A stretch of 64,000 nucleotides of DNA from Rotaria macrura (taxonomy: Eukaryota; Rotifera; Eurotatoria; Philodinida; Philodinidae): contig OENT01000038.1 in the NCBI GenBank assembly GCA_900239685.1, forward strand, positions 62,001-126,000, written 5' to 3'. The position numbers and the translations under genes were made by a program. Below the pieces are notes generated by a model that was not told the origin of the DNA, made no database searches, and worked only from the letters and a program-made list of their open reading frames with translations. Below, in pieces: positions 43,621 through 56,800 of this stretch. The stretch's first letter is position 1. Each line of letters begins with the position of its first letter.

Positions 43621-46600
43621 ATGTCGTCAACGCGAACTGCTCCGCGAACAACAAATATGAATAAAGCATCATCAACATTAAATACACATCATACCAATGG
43701 GTCAGCGAATGCATATGATAATAGTGATTCATCAGTTAATGTTAACAATACGGCTGAGTATGTAGCGAAATTTTATTCTCATTTTTCAACATAACTATTC
43801 AGAATGCATTCTTTCAAAACCGACACTGAGAATTATGGAAGAATATTTTGATTATTTTCTCTGAATAGGTGCAATAGACTAGAGAAAAAAAAAGACTAAA
43901 GTTTTAAATTTTGCTAGTCGCTATTTATAGATTCATGTTATTCGTCTGAGGAATAATCGATTTTCTTTCGATTTAGAATGGACTCAAATGTACAAAGACC
44001 AGTTTTAACTAAGAACAATTCTCAAGTAAGTGTTCAGAATCAAAATATTTTATTTCCATTCAACTGAAAATAATGTTTTGTTTGTTTTCTAAATATTTAG
44101 TCCGATGGTATCTATCGAAATCCTCGATTCGTTCATGCAGTAACAGCTGGATTATTGGTACGTTGACTTTGCCAGGCACAAAAAAAAATTTTTTCATAGA
44201 TTAGAGAATACATATATATATAAATATAGTAAAAAATTTCGATTTACCTTTAAAAGAACAAGTTTGCACTGTCGCGAAAAAGAAAGCTGTTAGCTTAACG
44301 CCTTTGTAGGCAAACTACAAGACTCGATGTAGCTTTTGTTGTGAATGATCGAACGATAAATTAACTATTTCTAGACTGACACATATTGACTTACTATCAT
44401 TTTACTTGATCCTATCAATGTAGGATACATATTCCAATCAACATAATGAGATTTAATCGACATGATACATCAATACACTTTAGATGGCTTGTCAAAAAAT
44501 TTGACTAAGATAGATTTGTTTCAAAGTAATTGCAGAACTACAAGAACCTTTGTAAAAAATTCGTCTTTTATTCCACATTCATGCCGAACTAATTATTGAT
44601 GGAAGGTCTACCATAATTCAACATCGCTGCAATAGCACAAAAAAAAATAAAAATATGCTAATGACATGAGCAGAAAACCAGCTAAATTTGTTTTTGCAAC
44701 TACAGCTGCAAAAAGTTGAATGGTCAATTGTGTAATAAATTTATTTTAAAGCAAAAAAAAATTAAAAGGTCATGTAAAACTGTTGTCTGCCCTCGATCCG
44801 AAAATAACATTCAACACACAGATAGTATTCCAACCCACAGGTCGGATAACGAAAATAGATTACCTACAGAGATGATTCAGTGAGCAAAACAATGACGCAT
44901 AAAATGTGACAGCGATTACTGTTACTAGAAGGAAGTGATTGATACACCCTGAAGATAATGAAATTTGCAAATGATAGCAGACTTTTCTCGATTGTTTTGT
45001 TTGGAATAACTATCTCAAATGTCTACGACTTGAAAGTTCAGTGCCAGCTAGTTCCATACCTAGAGAAAAAAATTTCAATGATTAGGCACTAACGCCAAAG
45101 GCGTAATAAAAAAAACGTTACAATTATTGCTTCAATAGACACATTCTGATTCCTCGGCAATAGATTTTTTCTTATTGTCTATAATTAAGTAAATCAATGA
45201 ATTAATACCGATGTTAGCAATATGTATACCAAGAGTTCTTGCTGTCTACGGATCTAATAGGAAAGCGTTTAGGACACTAAATATAATTGCAGAAAGTTGG
45301 ATTTTGGTATTCTTGTCAATGAAATGTTTGGTGAAGAAGATAAGAGGAAAGAAAGCATGTATATAGGAAATTCTATTCACCAGGCTGTATTCAATGTTAT
45401 TTAAAACAAAAATGAATCACTGGGGAATTTTCTCATATGTCAAATTACTTTTCGATTACTATATTGATCATTTAATAACAACTAGTAGATGATAGATATA
45501 TCTAAAGTGATTTGAGATTTCTGAACTTGAAAGTTTTTTGATCTATTGAAATTTTTAACAGATTTGCAAAAGAAATTATGAATCATATGTGATATAAACA
45601 AGTTCCCTTAATATGTTTAGTTGATTAACTAGCTTGCTACTATTCTAGTATTTTTCTATGCTGAAATAGTTGAAATTCTTTTCTATCTAAACTCATTGTT
45701 TTATTCGAATTTTAATGTCTACTGAAAAGACATAGTAGCGAAACTGAAATATTTATTATCGATTCATATCACGAGGAACTGTTTTTTTTTGCAAAGTTGC
45801 AAACTTAGCTTCGTTGATGATTATGTTCTAGAATGAACATCCGAGATAAAGGAAAACAAACTATTCTTCACTCTCCTATTAATTACTAGAATTCAATCAA
45901 ATAAACATCGGTTCAATTGAAAAGTAATTCAATACCTGAGGACGATGTTTTTTCTTCAGTTCAATAAAAGAAGAACCATCTGAAAAACAATGGTATCGAC
46001 TAATATTCATTTTTAATCTAAGATAATTATGAAATACTTATCGATCTAATTATATATTGTTCGATTTTGTTTTCTTTAATCATTAAATCATAGTTCACTG
46101 TGCAATTTTACTTGCTTTTTACATCTGTAATGATATATCAGCGTTAACTAAATCTGAAAGAAACATTCTACTGATCGTGCGCACAAGCGTTTACTTTCTT
46201 TTCTAGGGTCAACCAGTGTTCATTCAAACAACTGAACGAGAACGTTTTCATGGCGTACTTGAAACAATGTCACCCAATGGTGATGTAGTTCTATCAGTGG
46301 CCCATCGATTGGACAATAATAATAATGATATCGTAGGATTATCAACATCCACCATGGATCTCTTCGAAACCATTGATAGTTCATTACAATCATTCGAATT
46401 AAATAAACGTATTATTCCGTCAACTACTATCGTAGAAATCATAGCAGGTGACATAGACTTGATTGGAAACGGAAAATGTAAGTTAAAATGAGTCTGCAAA
46501 GAAATCTACATAATGTTTCAAACTCTTCTAATTTTTTTTCAGGCGTGCTAGATGAAAATCCGAAAGTATCACAATTAGAAGACGAACGTTTTAATCGTAT

Positions 46601-48554
46601 GGAACATTTCTATGGTACAGATGAGATTGATCCAGAAACGTTTGAAGATCTTGATATTGGTGACGATGGAAAAGTAAGAGAATATTAACAAACGGCATGT
46701 GATATTAAGCATTTTTTAATGAAAAATTTTTATTTTCAGGCTGGCTATGATCCAGAAGATATGTTTCATACAAACCGAGAAAAATTTAATACAGCAACAG
46801 ATTTCGATGAAAGCAAATATACGTATGCATACTTCATTTCTTTTCATTGCAAATGATTCGTATTGTTTTCTATTATCGAATAGAAATGTTCCTATTCGTC
46901 AAATGACGACTGAAGAGTTAGCTGAACTCGAAAAAAAAGTTACAGAAATCGAGAAAGGAAATCTCAATGAAGACATCGATGAAGATGATGCAGGTTAATA
47001 GATTTAGAAAATTTTCTTTTATCAAATATTATAGAAGTAAAATGTGATATTCTTAGGTGTTAAACGCCCATCGGAATATAATCAAACACTTAGTGTCGAT
47101 GATGGCAATAGTAATACTAAACATAATCAATCGTCACGTTCTCATACAAATGATCGTCGATCAGAATTTCGTTATGATGGAGAATATAATCCATCAAAGT
47201 AATTCTTTATCGTTAGTTTACTCTTTCATACATAAAATTTTTTCTAAATATTAGACGTGGTCATTGGCGTGAACAACGAGGTGGCGGTGGTGGTAATCGA
47301 CGTGGCGGTAGTGGTGCTGGCTCAAATAATTATTCGATGAATAATCCAAAATCAAATCAACGTTCTGAACAAACTCAATATACGTCATCACGTTCATCTG
47401 AACAATCAACAAATAATCGTCAACAGCAATATAAATCACGTAATAATCGTTTTACAGATAATCGTTCACCACATGAAGGACGAGATTCACCATTACAAAC
47501 AGCTAACGATGAAACAGCACGTGGTCAACGCATCAATAGTGGCAGTTTCTCACAAGGACTAAATTCAGGTCCAACAAGTCCGTCGACAACAGTTCCAGCT
47601 CGTACAATTTATCCGACTAATAATCGACCACCTCTTGGTAGGAATTCACCATCACCATATACAGGTAGTTCATCATCTCGTAATAATTCAATAACAACAA
47701 CAACAACAACGACAACAGCAACAACAACAACATCATCACCAACGACAACACCATCCGCTGCAACATCATATCAAACAAATACAACTGGCACAGGAAATTA
47801 TTCTCAACCATCAAATAATAAAATATCTAAGAAGCCAATACGTAGTAAGAAAACTATATTTACTTGTGTGTTCTCTATGTTGACAACTATTTTTTAATGT
47901 ATTTTTTAAGATGATCAACAATCAACAAATGATGACACTGATCAACCGAAACCACAACGTATTCAACAACAAACTTCTTCGAACAATCAGTCGAATACAG
48001 TGCCACTTAATCGTCCATCACAATTACATACACAACAAGTACGACAACAACAAATTTCTTCATCTAATGCTAATGTTCAACCTCCACTAACACTTCCAAC
48101 TCAAGAAGATCATTCATCTAGTCATGAAGCAATTAATCCGAATCAACCGGAGCCAATTATGCATGTAGCAAATGCACCTGTTTATTCACAACATACAACA
48201 GCGGGAACAATGTATGTCACTTCAAGTTTTTATATCTTTTTTTATCATGATATTCTTATTTTCTTTTCCTCCTTGTCTTTTAGGACGCCTGTTAATACGA
48301 AAACAAATTCAGGTTTAAATCCCGAAGCTGACGAATTCGTTCCTGTATTTTCGGTAATAGTATACAAAACTGAAAAATCAATCAGCCATAGTCTATATTT
48401 TTGTGTCCTATAGCGTGAAAGTAGTTCTCGACCAGAATCTCGTGGAGCTACGTCAAGTTCAATACAGATTAATACATTTATTCCACATGCTGCTCATCCA
48501 CAAACAATTCATCTTTTGCAACAACAACAACAACAACAGCAACAGCAGCAACAA

Positions 48555-48603
<49 letters not shown>

Positions 48604-50030
48604 AACAACATCTACAACAATCACAAGTACAACAGCAATCAATGATTCCACACCCACAAAATGCCGCAGCTTTATACCAACAATATTATCAAGCATCGTT
48701 CACGAATATGTCACCATTTGTAAATCCGGCACAACAACATATGAACGTCAATATGATGGGTACACAAATGATGCCACCGCAACAACAACAACAACAATTG
48801 TCTGGTAACGGACCAAACACAAACAATACAGGCGCAGGTGGTATGGCAACACCTAGTGGTGGCTCCGGTCAAACATACAAAACAAATACAAATCAAGTTC
48901 ATAGTGGAGATGCTGGGAATACGGGTGTTAATAATGTTGTTCCGAAAAAAGGTAATTTTTAAATACAAAATTTCTCAATAAAATGATGTGCTCATTCGAC
49001 TGTATTTAGCTGTCGTATCAGTTCAACGTCCCGAGCAATCAAATGTACCTCAACAACAACAAGTAACGGGTGCTCAATCAATGGTGTATCCAGCTGCATC
49101 CATTCGATATTATCAACCTGATTACATGCAGCAACGTAAGAATATTTTTTTTTATTGACTACGAGTTGAAATTAACTTTCTACCGTTTTTTAAAATAAAC
49201 CTATAGAAGCTACACCACCATCCATGCAATTACAACAAATACCGTTTTATTATCCCATCAATGCATCAGGCATTATTCAAGCTGCTGCAGCAGCAGCGTC
49301 TAATGTAGGTCCACAACAAAATATAGTGATTCCATCAACGAATTCATCAGCCGGACCGAGTACACCTGCACCAACTTCAATATACTATCCAGGAATGTAT
49401 ACAGGTAATGTCAACTATTATATTGTGAATTTCTATATTTATCAATGTATCTTACTTTTTATTCAATGCATATTTAAAGATCCACGTATGTACGGCGTCT
49501 ATTCATCAGCAGCATCAGTTAATCCAGGTGGCGTCAATTCCAATTGGTCATTAACACGATCACCACCTCATCAACAACAACCAACAGATCAACAACGGGC
49601 CTATGTTACCGGACAAAATGTTGTACCTCAAGTACCTCCTTCAGCTGGTGTGCCAAATCCAGGTGGTGTCAGTGGTGGTGGTGGTCGATCAGCATCAGCA
49701 TCGGGTCCATCAGGCCAGCCAGGTGCTGGTTGTCCTTCGATGACGCCACAATATGCATTGAATGGCGGTTTACAGGCTACGTATGCATATGGATCACCAA
49801 CAGCTTGGTATTCTACTCAAGCGCAAGTTCCATCGCCTCAAACAAATATGCCTCCTCAAGTAAATGCGTATGGGATGATGTTTGACCCATCTCAGCAAGC
49901 ACAAGCACAACAACCAACATATGTACATCCGAATCCATATGATACTGCTTATTTTCAACAGCAACAACAACAACAACAACTTACACAAGCAGGCTTAGAT
50001 ACAGTGCCACCAGGCAACTATAACCGCTAA
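43621..50030 (+). CDS. ATXN2: Ataxin-2 homologue
   Basis: RNA-binding regulator that associates with poly(A)-binding protein in the cytoplasm and stress granules. Fifteen exons: 43621-43757, 43977-44025, 44101-44157, 46207-46477, 46543-46673, 46740-46822, 46884-46993, 47057-47198, 47255-47844, 47911-48211, 48284-48353, 48414-48951, 49010-49135, 49207-49404, 49480-50030. Phases agree and sum to 1117 residues. Order: low-complexity N-terminus; Lsm domain (HAVTAGLLGQPVFIQT, HGVLETMSPNGDVVL); LsmAD (RMEHFYGTDEIDPETFEDLD, YDPEDMF); an RGG-like patch (RGGGGGNRRGG); a Ser/Asn/Thr-rich linker with a poly-Thr run; the PAM2 motif SGLNPEADEFVP for the PABP MLLE domain; 30 consecutive Gln; then Pro/Gln/Gly-rich prion-like sequence. 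In human ATXN2 the Gln tract is N-terminal; here it follows PAM2. Confidence 0.95.
44158..46206. other. Large intron 3 of ataxin-2 (about 2 kb)
   Basis: It interrupts the Lsm domain between GLL and GQPVF. Both splice sites are clear. Inside I see only AT-rich sequence; short similar phrases containing AACGCC...GGCGT occur near 44300 and 45090 but give no clear element. Confidence 0.5.
48519..48608 (+). repeat. CAA/CAG tract encoding 30 Gln in ataxin-2
   Basis: Thirty in-frame Gln codons, mostly CAA with scattered single or paired CAG, lie just downstream of PAM2. CAA interruption usually limits repeat instability. Confidence 0.95.
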
Positions 50031-50393
50031 ACGTTTTTTTTGTTCTCATTGGTCTCTCTCTCTCTCTCTTTCTCTCACTCTATATATGTATTTGTGAATG
50101 TGCGTTTCTCTTTCTTTCGTTCGGGTTCTTACGTCTATATTTCTCTTGTTGTGTGATACATTACATACATATTTCTATTTAAACATATAACGTTCTCTTT
50201 TCTCTTTATTATCGTTCTTTATGTTCGTCTACCTATTTGTCTCATCCTCTTTTTCTTGGCTCTTTTCCGTTTTTTTTTTCTTATCATCTGTATCATCCTA
50301 AAGTTAAGTTGCATCTTTCTTGATTCCTTTTACTCACACAACAAAAAAAAAAACTTTAAGTTGACAAGACTTGACAGAAAAAGAGGCAAGTTT

Positions 50394-50399
50394 AATAAA
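50394..50399 (+). terminator. Candidate polyadenylation signal of ataxin-2 (AATAAA)
   Basis: A canonical AATAAA lies 364 bp past the ataxin-2 stop and 69 bp before the ASCC1 start. The sequence between stop and signal is strongly pyrimidine-rich (CT runs around 50055-50280). No other AATAAA was noticed in the interval. Confidence 0.5.
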
Positions 50400-50467
50400 T
50401 TATTGTTCCCTATCTAATGGATTTTAGACAACACATATCATAATAGTTCGCTTGTGTTGACTGTACA

Positions 50468-52987
50468 ATGTCTTATGCATCGATTCTTCGACCTGAAATT
50501 CTTGTTGTTGGTAATCGATCATATCGTGTTAATCCATCATCCTTACCGGGTCTTGAATCCATCGATAATCAGCAACATCAAGTATATCGAGAGGAAGATG
50601 AAGCAGACTATCATGTTGATAATTTTGATGATGATGACGATGATGAACCAAGTTGTAAACCAAAACAAAATAAGTCAACGATTAAATCAGAAGATAAACC
50701 TCAAATTGGTATTATAACATTTTGTTTTCGTTAAAAGAAACAGGTTCATAGAACGTAGAAGTTCATAGTATATACTTGCATTACAATACAAAGCACAAAA
50801 TTCAGCTGAACACGAAACAAGTGACGACTAGAATGTCCTAACTGTTTGATAACTTATGATTTCATCTGATTGGTATAAAGGGTGAATTGAATTAATTAGT
50901 TTCTCTCAAGTACAAATTCGTTTATAATCATAATTGTTTTTAGTTTTCATAGTATTTATCTGAGTGAAGAGGATGACCTACGGATATCGTTCTATTTCAC
51001 CAACCACATGATTTCGCCAAGTCAAAAATTCTATCTCCGACTGATAAAATTTTCCTTAAGCTATTTTTAATATATTCGATGCACATGAATTTATTCTAAT
51101 TAGATAACCTGAAAAATCCGAGCCAAGAAGCTGTGTTCCATGAAAAACTTCAAAGTAAATTGGAACGACCATATCTGAATCTAAAAAATCTCGAAAGCTA
51201 TCATTTTTTTCTTACCACGCATCTTCAATTTGTCAAAACGAACGAATCCCTGCTTGTTTGAAAAACAAACAAATAATTATATTCAATCAGAACTTTCGAT
51301 ATCGATCCAAAATAGACTCAACCCTTGTTCATTATTACAGCATGAAAGTAACATTGAACTTTGTTGGATTCAGTACATGAGAGGATATTCTTATTGTATA
51401 GACGACTTTTCAGATGAGAATAGTTTTTACAGTCAATCGTGCGAAGCATTCTATTCTAAATGTAGTTTTTGTTGTGAAGTCTAACATGAATTCGAAAGAT
51501 ATTGACTAATGAATAGTCGACTAAATGAATTTACATTTCGAGTAAAGTAGTTGTTCGAACAAAGCTAAAATAGTCCTTTCCAAAAAGTCGAACATTATAA
51601 AATTCTCTCGAAATCTAATCAGATGGATTCATCAATATAATGTTTACTCTAAATTTTATTATTGATTTTGCTATTGAATATTGTTTCGTTTTCCCAATTG
51701 AATCTAAAACTAACTTATGAATATTCACATCATAGTAAAGATCATAAGTCAGAAAGTTATTTCTACACCTGACGCGTGCTTATCAAAGATGAGATTTGTT
51801 AATATTTTTTCCGTAACCCAACTGAATCTATTTCTGTTAAGATCGATTGTTTTGATTCGGTTGAAAATCAATCCGATCCCATCTAACAGTTTGAACAATA
51901 TACGTAGGTTCACATACTACTAGGTGATAGTGATGATTCTTCTCATCACATGATGTAATCAATGTACTTTCTTTTACTTGTCATAGTTCGTGACGAGCAA
52001 CCACCATTGGAAGAAGAAGATGATGCAATTGATTATATAGCAAAAGAAAATATGTTTGTATCTGAAATGGATATCGCTCCTGCATTTTATGGTGTTTTAA
52101 TTGGCAAAAATGCTGAAAATAAACAAAAATTAGAACAAGACACAAATTCGCAAATCATATTTCCCCGTCGTGACGAACTAGGTACAGTTAAAATTCGTAG
52201 TCGTACGAAAGCCAATGTTCAATCAGCACGTACACGGATCGAATTAATTATTGATCGAAATCGTCAAATACAACCATTCACACATTTTCTTTCTATTCCA
52301 ATTTGTCAAGCATCATCATCATTGAATTTCAAAGAAAAATATGAAGAATTCAAAAAAGCTGTTCTTGAACAATGTTCGAATGAACGAGGAGTAACGAATG
52401 AATTATTTCAGCAAGCAAATAAATTGCATATAACTATTGGTACCTTAGTTTTATTGTCGAAATCTGAAATAAATTTTATTAAAGATACATTACATGAATG
52501 TGCAAAAACTTTACTTGAACAATTTATGCCTACGAATAAAGATCGTTTTATAATGAAATTAAAAGGACTTGAATTTATGAACGACGATCCAAGTTTCGTT
52601 GATGTACTCTATGGCAAAGTACAATTAGTTGATCAAACAAATCCAAATCGTTTACAAAATTTTCTCGATCGTTTAAACGAAGAATTACTTGGTACTGGTC
52701 TTATGAAACAAAAATTTGAACGTATTAAATTACATGTAACATTGATGAATTCATTACTACGTAAAGATGATACAGGAATTTTAGAAGCACAGAAAACGGC
52801 ACGCGGACGAGTAAAAAATCAAGAACGTGAATCATTCGATGCTAAAAATATTTTACGACTTTTTGGTCAATTTGATTTTGGTCAAGTCGAATTGAATGAA
52901 TTACATTTAAGTATAATGCATGAACCAGATCGAAAAACAGGTTATTATGGTTGTGAAACAAAGATTTTATTAAAACCAAAAAGTTAG
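50468..52987 (+). CDS. ASCC1: Activating signal cointegrator 1 complex subunit 1
   Basis: Subunit of the ASC-1 complex (with ASCC2/ASCC3), linked to transcription coactivation and alkylation repair. Two exons (50468-50708 and 51987-52987) give 413 residues, near the human 400. After an acidic stretch (FDDDDDDE) comes a KH domain whose GxxG loop reads YGVLIGKNAENKQKLEQ. The AKAP7-type 2H phosphoesterase-like domain follows with both His motifs, LHITIGT and LHVTLMN, intact. The end is LHLSIMHEPDRKTGYYGC. The start is the first ATG with the family-like opening MSYASILRPEI. It follows ataxin-2 by 437 bp on the same strand. Confidence 0.95.
50709..51986. other. Intron of ASCC1 (1.28 kb)
   Basis: Splice ends are clear (G|GTATTATA and TCATAG|TT) and the frame continues. 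Short open frames within (51230-51484 and 51717-51923) resemble nothing known. No repeat noticed. Confidence 0.5.
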
Positions 52988-53831
52988 AATTTCAATCGAT
53001 ATACAACGGCGATCATTTTATGTTATCATAAGATGTTATGGATTCAAACTTGGAAGTTCATGTGAATCGTTAAATGTTTTTAATTTATTAATAGGACATT
53101 GTGATCGATTGTTTTTATTTGAAAAGTTATGTTATTGTTTAAGAGAGAAAATAGAGTAAAAGAGTTTATGTCGAAAAAATATATATAATCTTTCGCATGT
53201 ATGTCCTTAAAATACTGATAGACATCTATGGTATTACTATGTCAATGGTATCTCATGCGTAGCTATCGTATTGATTCAATAGAATAATATATAGTAGTGC
53301 AACTATGTTTCAATATTTCCATAAAACAAGTATCGAATTCAATGAGAAAGTTCATCTCTGATTATAAATCAAACAATGTGTTGACATTTAAATAGATACC
53401 ATAGTAATCTAATTTCATACAATTACACTTTGAAGCTACAATGCTTTCAATATCTATGATGTAATCAGGATTTCTTTCACTGATATGAAAAGAAAAATCA
53501 GTCTACTCAAAGCTTGGTTAATGGACCTTCATTTCAATCAAACTTACAATTATAACTTGAGGCGATATTCTTTCCGTTCCTCAAACCTAGAAAATTAAAA
53601 AATGTGGAAATCAATTAGGATGCTTGGTTTTCTATTAAATCGACCATTTATTTCAAAAGTCAGACAAGAGTAATGAATGTATAAAAAAAAACATACAAAA
53701 CAAAAAAAAAGTAGATATACTTATATTGCAATACATTTAAAAACAAACTCATAAGATCAAGTTCTTCCAGTCGATCGATACATTTGAATGAGATTGAAAA
53801 ATATGATTAAATTCTTATTGTCGGATGATCG
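52988..53831. other. Convergent 3' region between ASCC1 and plexin
   Basis: About 840 bp between facing gene ends; it should hold both 3' UTRs. AT-rich, no gene seen. The exact plexin end is uncertain, so part of this could be a last plexin exon. Confidence 0.4.
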
Positions 53832-56800
53832 ATTTTTCAGTAGGTCAGTAATCTAACACAACAAATGAAAAGCTGTTAGATATGAAGGAAAAACGAGAAT
53901 TTTCTTTTATCATACAAACCTCTTCAACATGTAAACATAAGTATTCGATAAGATCATGAATAATCGAATGATCTAAATCAAATTTTTTATTAATACCCTA
54001 TGAAAAAAGAAAAAAAAGATTAGAAATATTAAATTCAAAAAACCCCCGTAAATCATACTGTATTCGTCGATGAATATTCAGATGTGGAATTTTTATTATT
54101 TAAACGTCGTTCTAAATTTGAATAATGTAAACGAACACGTTGAATTTCATCAGCAAATAACAAAGTACAATTTTGAATATTCTAAAAGAATTTTAAATTA
54201 CAAAAAAAGAAATAAGAGAATAAATTTCAAGATTTTCATTTTTACAACATACAATATTCATATTGATATTGTCATTATTATTATTTGCTAATTCCGTACA
54301 TAGTGTACAATGTTCTTCATTTGATTGACATGAACAACCGATTTGAAAAATAGCTGCTAGAATATTCAATGAACTATTTAAACATTTGTCAATAGTTATT
54401 TCAAATAGACAATTCAAATTTTTTAACATAAATGGAATAAAATGTCCATAGAATATATGTAAAAAATTTGAATATTGTTCAATTAATTCGCTTAGATATA
54501 TATCACTATGAATTAAATTTGTAAATAATGATTCAATAAGATTTATTAATGTCGAATGAATAATTGACTTTGTTTCAAATAAACGATAGGTTTTACTATG
54601 ATTGTTATCCATTAATAAATGATCACATTCACCTATTTCTTCATAGGTATGATTTAATAAATGAAAATATCTTGTTCGATCATTGTCATTTAATGTCAAT
54701 CCAGTAGAATACGATGATAACGGTACAGATGTTAGATAGCTAAACATATTTTTCAGATCAGTAGAACAATATTGACAATCATATTTATTACGATGAAGTG
54801 TTTTTCCTAAAAGCAAATCTACAATTAAAATTAAAAACAACAAGGTTCTATATTATTGAAATCTAATTTCATTTCTAGAGCAATTTCTCAGTAGAAATAA
54901 CATTTCTTTTTCAACGGAAAATAATAGAACGAACTAGATGTATACGCTCAAATGAAATCGCAACTTTGATAAGTCTTTTAGTGTTAGTCAAAGAAACAGC
55001 ACATTCATTTTTTCTTGCCTTCAAAAATAGGTATTCTAGTCAGACGCGCTCTATTTTTCGATGCACCTCTAGACTCGTGGATTTTAAATCAAGATCTTTC
55101 TAGATAAATGCAATACATTTCTTCATCTTACTATTAAATTCTTGAAAAAATAGACATGATATGAATAGCAATGGTCTTTTTCTCGATAATAGATTGATAT
55201 TTAAAAAAACAAAAAAGATTTGAATTAAAATTCAATATTACATACTTAAATTAGGACTAGTATTGGATTGATTAACATAGTTAATATGTTTATTTGTACA
55301 TGGTAAAACCATTTTAAATTCATAACCATCATTAAGAATTCCATAATGTTGTAATGTATTCAATTTTTTACAATGATTCATTTGTTCATTGGTATTATCA
55401 ATATCGTTTAGTAATAAACTAATTGCATCTCTATATGAATCATTTAATGGTGTTGATGTTGCTGTTGTAGTGGTAGTGGTTGTAGTTGAATATTTATTAC
55501 TACGATTAGAGAAGAATTGTGTTAATAGAGATTTTTTAGCTAATGGTACATTAGATGATGACGTTGTTGATGATGAACATGACGATGCTGAAAATGAATT
55601 ATTACTTGACTTAGTATTTGTTAATAAATATAATTGACATTCATTTATTTTAATAAAATTAATTTTTCTGTATAAAATTAATTGATGAAGAATTTTTTCT
55701 TTTGCTTGCGTTATTGTATCACATGTTAAACATGTTACATTTAATAATAACAAATCATCTGTACCATTAAAATCAATATGAACAATCATTTGTATTGAAC
55801 TGAATGCAGTTGATTGATCATTTAGTATTGTTGTATTATTTAGTGAATAATAAGAACATGTTTGTTCAATGGCATCAATAGGACCCGAATGAATTTTATA
55901 TTTTAATTGATAATAAAGTTGAAAAACTAATGAACTTATTTGATTTATTAGAAATCCATCATAACCTAATAGAATACATATATTAAAATAAATAGAATCA
56001 TTGTTATGATGCATTAATTTTTTGAAATGATATCTTTGCGTGAGTAGAAAATTATTTAGAAGTCTTTTTCTCAAATTATGACTATGATTATGATTATTAT
56101 TATTATTTGATTTGAATAATATTGTATAAAAATAATCAATGAATTCATCATTGTTTTCAAATAATAAATTAAATTGATCAAGAATTTCCTGTTTTAAGAT
56201 TTCTTTTGGTGTATCATAGGGTGGTACAATTATTGATGGATCATAAGAATAATAATAGTAACAGAATTGTAAATAGCTTACATAGGGACGTATTGGAACA
56301 GATATAACTGGTGATGAATCAATTGCCGTTGTTTCAATCGGTTGAAGTTTTTGATAGTTTCGATTGATAAGATTATTAGTGTATGGTTCTTTTTCGTTTT
56401 CATTAGAATTCATACCAGTACCATATAGATAACGTCGACGAGACTTTCGTTGATTACAACGTAATTTCAAACAGACAATAATAAGTCCAACGAGAATAAC
56501 AAATAATACTGTCAGTAAACATCCACTGATAATACCTTAAAAATACAGAGATATTAAGGTATTAGAACATATGAAGTGAAGATAAAAACAAACAGTGGAA
56601 AATGACTTAAATCATGCAAACTGATATAGACATTCTTAGACAACAACCACATATGAACATGTATACGTCTAGTCCACTTCAGAAAACAAGTCCATGTTTT
56701 CATCAAACTGAATGACCTTCATATTTCCATTGCCACTTATTCATATGCATGATTTGATTAAAAACTTATCTGAGACATAATTTTGTGAAATTCATTTTTT

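Noticed and set aside
48403..48696. Poly-Asn, poly-Gln and poly-Val frames on both strands
   Set aside because: These are shadow frames of the ataxin-2 CAA/CAG tract.
55389..55637. Plus-strand Val-rich 82-codon frame
   Set aside because: Antisense of the poly-Thr/Ser insert in the plexin exon.
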